Shown here in pieces: positions 60,118 through 64,000 of a stretch of 64,000 nt of DNA (position 1 is the stretch's first letter; each line of letters opens with the position of its first letter). The stretch covers positions 568,035,281-568,099,280 of the forward strand of contig CM061142.1 of the NCBI GenBank assembly GCA_030789695.1, written 5' to 3'. The position numbers were made by a program, and so were the translations under genes. The DNA comes from Scilla litardierei (taxonomy: Eukaryota > Streptophyta > Magnoliopsida > Asparagales > Asparagaceae). The notes beneath the pieces are model-generated. The model was not told the DNA's origin, ran no database searches, and worked only from the letters and a program-made list of their open reading frames with translations.

Positions 60118-61275
60118 CTAAGAAGGACAGCTAGATTGAGGATTACCTGTGATAACCTCATCCACAGCCTCGCTCTCCATAGCGATCATCAGAAAAGCCT
60201 GCCTCCTTGGTGGAAAAGCCTGCTGAAAGGCCTGCCTCTGAGGGACAAGAGCTGCTCCACATCCAGCAGGAACAGGCGCTCTCTGCTGTAACGGCTGTGT
60301 TACAACAGGTGCCCTCCGCAGCTGATTCGCATGCCGACAATCCTTCACGGCATGAGAAGCATCACCACAAACCAAACACTGGCCCAGAAATCTTCTACAC
60401 CGATCCTTGATATGGCCAGTCTTGCCGCAGAAATGGCAAGTCTTCAGACTAGGCCCTCCTGGCCTCTTGAACTGCACCGGATGATTAGGCTTGAAACCAG
60501 GCCTAACCACCGCTCTGGCCTGCTCCATAGGGCTCTTCCTAGCTCCAGAAGTATGCCCTCTCCTCTGGTTCAGGTTCAGCTCCTGCCTCCTCGCAGCTAC
60601 CAGAACCTTCTGATAAGAGTCCAGATCAGAGGAAGACACAAAACTCTGAAGCTCCAAAGCAAGTCCCTGCAGGAACCTCTGAGCCCTCTCATCAGCATCC
60701 TGCACCATCTTCGGTGCGAACCGACTCAGCCTAGTGAACTCTTGGTGGTACTGCTCCACCGTCAAGCTCCCTTGCTTCAGCTCAATAAAACGCTGCAGCA
60801 TCTCCTTCCTGGCAGCCTTCGGAAAGAACTCTTCATCAAACCTGGACTTAAAGGTAGCCCAAGCTATCGGCTCCACCAGCATCTTCTCTTCTACATCCCA
60901 CCAGTTCCGAGCATTATCCTTGAGTTACCGCTTCGCCAAATCAACCCATCCAACCGGGCTGATCTTCGCCATCTTCAAATTATCCTCAATGTTCCGAATC
61001 CACTCATCGGCAGCTAGAGGACCCTCAGACCCATCAAAATATGCGGGACCCAGCTCCCGAAACTGCTTCGCTCCCGGCTCGGAGCGAGGGGCATCCTGGA
61101 TTACCCGAGCAGCTCGAGCAACTGGAGCATTGTGGACTTGCAGGAGCACGCCCTGCTGCACCTGCATCATCTGAAGCATCATCCGCATCATCTCCCCATT
61201 GGTGGGCTCCTGCTCAGGCTCCTCGTCATGAGGGGGCGCGCTACCATCACCACGGGTAAATTGCCTTCCTGCCAT
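60118..61275 (-). pseudogene. Element C gag
   Basis: Starts MAGRQFTRGDG at 61275, about 145 bases from the LTR. The gag core runs from FDGSEGPLAADEWI to EEFFPKAARKEMLQRFIELK and TRLSRFAP. A premature TAA at 60925-60927 interrupts it; the frame is otherwise open to 60118. Two zinc knuckles, CHFCGKTGHIKDRC and CLVCGDASHAVKDC, follow, then a Gln/Arg-rich tail ending QSSCPS. The protein forms the particle and binds RNA. The same two-knuckle form occurs in the gag-only element D. Confidence 0.9.
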
Positions 61276-61420
61276 CTAATGACGCAGAAAACGAAACAAA
61301 TTAGACTCATAGCTTATGACTCGGATGTCGATCTTAGTTTATTGGACATTCTAATATTATTATCGTTATTCCGATAATCGCAGTTACAGAAGAGGACCTG
61401 CATGGGCCACCAACAAAACC
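61276..61420 (-). other. Leader of element C with unusual primer-binding region
   Basis: Minus strand immediately after the LTR reads GGTTTTGTTGGTGGCCCATG. The same segment stands at B (4531-4554) and, with two changes, at D (38181-38203). The initiator-Met site TGGTATCAGAGC usual in this lineage is not there. Confidence 0.7.
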
Positions 61421-63476
61421 TGTCACTCCCCGCTTCCTAAAGCAATGGAGGCGAGACGTGAGAAGGTCCACACAGACATGGAGCTGTGAAGCCACACGCC
61501 TGATAAGCGTCAATAAAACATATGCAGGTCCCTGTAACCACGAGCAGAATAAGATAATAACACAAGGAGATACAGAAATAAAATCCCAAATCTCAGCAAT
61601 GTCCAAACATTAAAATTAAGTTCAACATCCAGAAAAGCCACCAGGCTAAAAGAAAGAGTCTAGGCCCAAAACATGGCCAACAAAAGCTAACACGGCACAA
61701 AGTATAGGTGCTACGCACCGACAACTAAAGCAGTCTAAACAACAACACAAACAGTCTCTACGACTGATCGCCTGTGTCCTCAAACTCCTCGATGAACGCG
61801 GGCTCTGACTCAGCGTCAACGAACACCACGTCCTCAGCAGCAACCTCAGGCTTAGGATCTAACATGTGTCACCCAAAAGAGTAAAGGGGCACATGTCAGC
61901 AAGTCTAAAAGACTTGGGCAAGGAAACTAAAAGGAAGGTAAACTAGCAACCTAACAGTTATAGTATGCATGCCATGGCAGTTATGGTATGAGTGCACAAG
62001 TAAGGCATGGTGTAACAATAAGTGCAAGAGAACAATTATCATGGCATGTCAAGAGTAGCCAAGCTACTAACAATCTCAATCTTCTCACTAGTCACGTTTC
62101 AAGTTATTTGTAGATGTTTACGCCTTACAGCTGAACTGTTGGACATTCACACTGAGTGGCCGCTTAACACTACCCCAGAACCCATCGTTTATGCGTTACA
62201 ACTGAAGTTGCTGGTCGGGCAGACTCCCAGTTGAATGGCCGCTTAACCCTTACCCCTCCCACATGTAAACGAGCCAGGGTCCCTGTACACGATGCTCCGT
62301 AAATGAGCCAGGGTTGCCCCGCACAAGAGCTCGTTTTCTGGTTCACAATCCATAAGTACTTTTGGCGTAGGGTTGTGCCCGCTAGAAGCAGGTGCCTAGC
62401 CTCAATCAATTCACTAGGTGTAGCGTGTGTTACGCAATCATGGGAACATTTGTTACATGCAATGTCATGGCAATAAACAGTTAATTTTGCGTACCGATAA
62501 TCGAATTTAAACATGACATACAGTATGAATGCAACATGATAAAAGTGACGGATCTAGCTTCTTTGTCAAGCTAGATCAAGGGGCGTCGAGGCAACTATCA
62601 TTTCATTTCCTAGTCTCTTTTACGCCTACAACAAGCAAATGGCCTAAAGCATGGCCTAAAACCCTAAGTGGCAAGTTTCACTTGCCTAGCACCGAGGATG
62701 ACGATCGACGGTAAAACGTCTCACAACTCTATTCAACGGAATGGGATCGCTGCCATGGCAAATCAATATTAGAACAACATCCAACCTAGTTTTATTAGGG
62801 TTTAACAAAAATCACAAAGCGGGTTATGAGAATATTAAAGGATCGATTCACTACCGTATTGGAGCAGAAGAACGATGTCGAGCAAGCACGGCAACGGAAG
62901 ACCGATCTGGAGAACTACGGCTCAGATCTGGAAATGGGGAGAAAATCTGGAGAAATGGGATTTTGGGGGTTTAGGGGGTTGGCCGGCGGCCTAGAGGAGA
63001 TGGCCGGTGCAAATGGAGAGGGTGAGGGCTCCGGGAATGAAGGAGAAGGACTAGGGGAAGGTTGGGGAAGATCAGAGGTCAAGGGGGAAAGAAAAATGGC
63101 CAAGAGAAGAGAAAGAAGAAAAGAAAACAATTGGGGGTTTAAATAGAAAATCGTGCGGCGGCTGGGCAAACCCTAGGTTTACGGGGTCAATTAGTCGGTC
63201 AAAGAAGAGTGGTTGATCGACTAGTTCAAGAACTAGTCGGTCGGTCGACCAACTGTGACCGACTAAAATCAAACAGTAACTCAGGTCGACAAAATGGTCA
63301 ATGAATTAGTCGGTTAAAGAATAATGGCTGACCGACTAGTTTGCAACCTAGTCGGTCGGTGGTTGCTCTTAGACCGACTAACGATAAACAATAACTTAGG
63401 TAAAATTAATCAAAGGAACTAATCGGTCTGAGAGAAAGTTCTGTCCGACTAGTTTCACATCTAGTCGGTCGGTGGT
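61421..63476 (-). repeat. 5' LTR of element C, cut by element I
   Basis: It matches 45280-45896 plus 54769 onward. In the first 617 bases about 20 differences were counted by eye, almost all transitions. A minus-strand TATTTAAA is at 63138-63145. Alignment with the left LTR (near 56201) stops after GGTGGTTGT at 63479. Confidence 0.9.
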
Positions 63477-64000
63477 TGTGATCGCGCCCGAGCGTACACC
63501 CTAAAGAGTGACCGTGTAGTTTTACTGCAAGCGCACGGTGTAGCGGCGCGTGGGTATCGAACACAGGGAGGACGTATGATGGTGACATCTCCGAACAACC
63601 TGGCTATAGGGACAGAAAAGTAGGAATTTGCCTTTCGACGATGTTGTCACAATCGTCAAACAATGTAAAGAGATATAAAATCAAATAAAGACGCCTAGGG
63701 AATAGGGAATCCCCACTACTCACCGTATCTCGTCATTGTGATTCATCGGTTTCACAATTGCTAGGGTAGAATGTCAGGTGAACTAGTTGCAACTGAATGT
63801 AAAACCTAGCTCACGCTCTCGTGCTGTTGCCGGTCTATAGCAAACCTAGGCTCGGGTCTAATCTCTTGCAAACCCTAGCCTAGGCAAGCTAGCATTAGGA
63901 TCAACGTCATCGTCCAATCGCATCCCGAGCCCACTCTCGTGCAAACTCGGGCTACGACCTAGGTTGGGATAGTTCCTACCCGTCCAATCTCTTGCAAACG
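63477..64000 (-). mobile_element. Element I: start of a further LTR, extends outside window
   Basis: The C LTR homology ends abruptly and the sequence continues TGTGATCGCGCCCGAG. It includes GCAAGCGCACGGTGTAGCGG followed by GTGGGTATCGAACACAGGG, which resembles the first 60 bases of the E LTR (25451, 44852). This suggests a minus-strand Athila/Tat-type LTR. The final 200 bases repeat phrases such as CTCGTGCAAACTCGGGCTA and TCTTGCAAACCCTAGCC. No coding region is visible. Confidence 0.5.

Larger units (their letters stand above)
45280..64000 (-). mobile_element. Element C: Tekay-like chromovirus (Ty3/gypsy), right end outside window
   Basis: The 3' LTR is 45280-56608 (with a copia-type element nested at 45897-54763). 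The internal region is 56609-61420 and the 5' LTR begins at 61421. Minus-strand gag and pol have protease, RT, RNase H, integrase with intact DDE, and a terminal chromodomain. The polypurine tract reads AAGTTGGGGAGGA before TGTAACG. It sits inside the 5' LTR of E. The expected left TSD is ataat (45275-45279). It is autonomous in layout but carries several stops. Confidence 0.93.

Overview
The window is nuclear DNA from a flowering plant. It is almost entirely a stack of retrotransposons inserted into one another. I see no host gene, tRNA, rRNA or CRISPR. The plant assignment rests on element types: Tat-lineage Ty3/gypsy with two RNase H domains and an antisense gene, a Tekay-like chromovirus, an Athila-like leader, an L1 LINE with a zf-RVT tail, a copia LTR element and a Helitron. 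The species cannot be named from this. Letters A-I below are my own labels (A is unused).

Layout. F, a minus-strand Tat element, is the oldest layer of the left half. Its 5' LTR is 22498-23280, and its coding parts are 21229-22444 and 7493-9720. G, another minus-strand Tat element (9721-21228, TSD gcatc), sits inside the F reverse transcriptase and carries a plus-strand antisense gene with its own TATA box. B, a minus-strand non-coding LTR element (before base 1 to 7492), sits in the F integrase. A plus-strand LTR, H (24118-25443), then abuts the 3' LTR of E (minus, Athila-like, 25451-45279) and makes a 2.7 kb palindrome. E is split by D (27680-42629), a gag-only LTR element. The left LTR of D holds an L1 LINE (29308-34798) and its right LTR holds an 800-bp Helitron (39921-40720). 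The 5' LTR of E is split by C, an autonomous but decayed Tekay-like chromovirus (45280 to beyond the window). The left LTR of C is split by a degenerate copia-type element (45897-54763, TSD caatt), and its right LTR is entered at about 63477 by a further LTR, element I.

Relationships. B, C and D share LTR edges (TGTAAC...GTGACA in element sense), polypurine tract and leader. C has gag and pol, D has gag only and B has neither, so they look like one autonomous element and two non-autonomous partners. Every coding region has stops or frameshifts. Relative insertion order is read from nesting: F before G and B; E before D and C; D before the LINE and Helitron; C before the copia element and I.

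Most notable structures: four tandem primer-binding sites in the copia-type element; its 5' LTR, where about 1.15 kb is replaced by two inverted copies of a short segment; perfect GC-rich hairpins in its intact 3' LTR; an snRNA-type USE-TATA promoter in those LTRs; a candidate 71-nt intron in the chromovirus integrase; and the Helitron with an exact empty site in the sister LTR.
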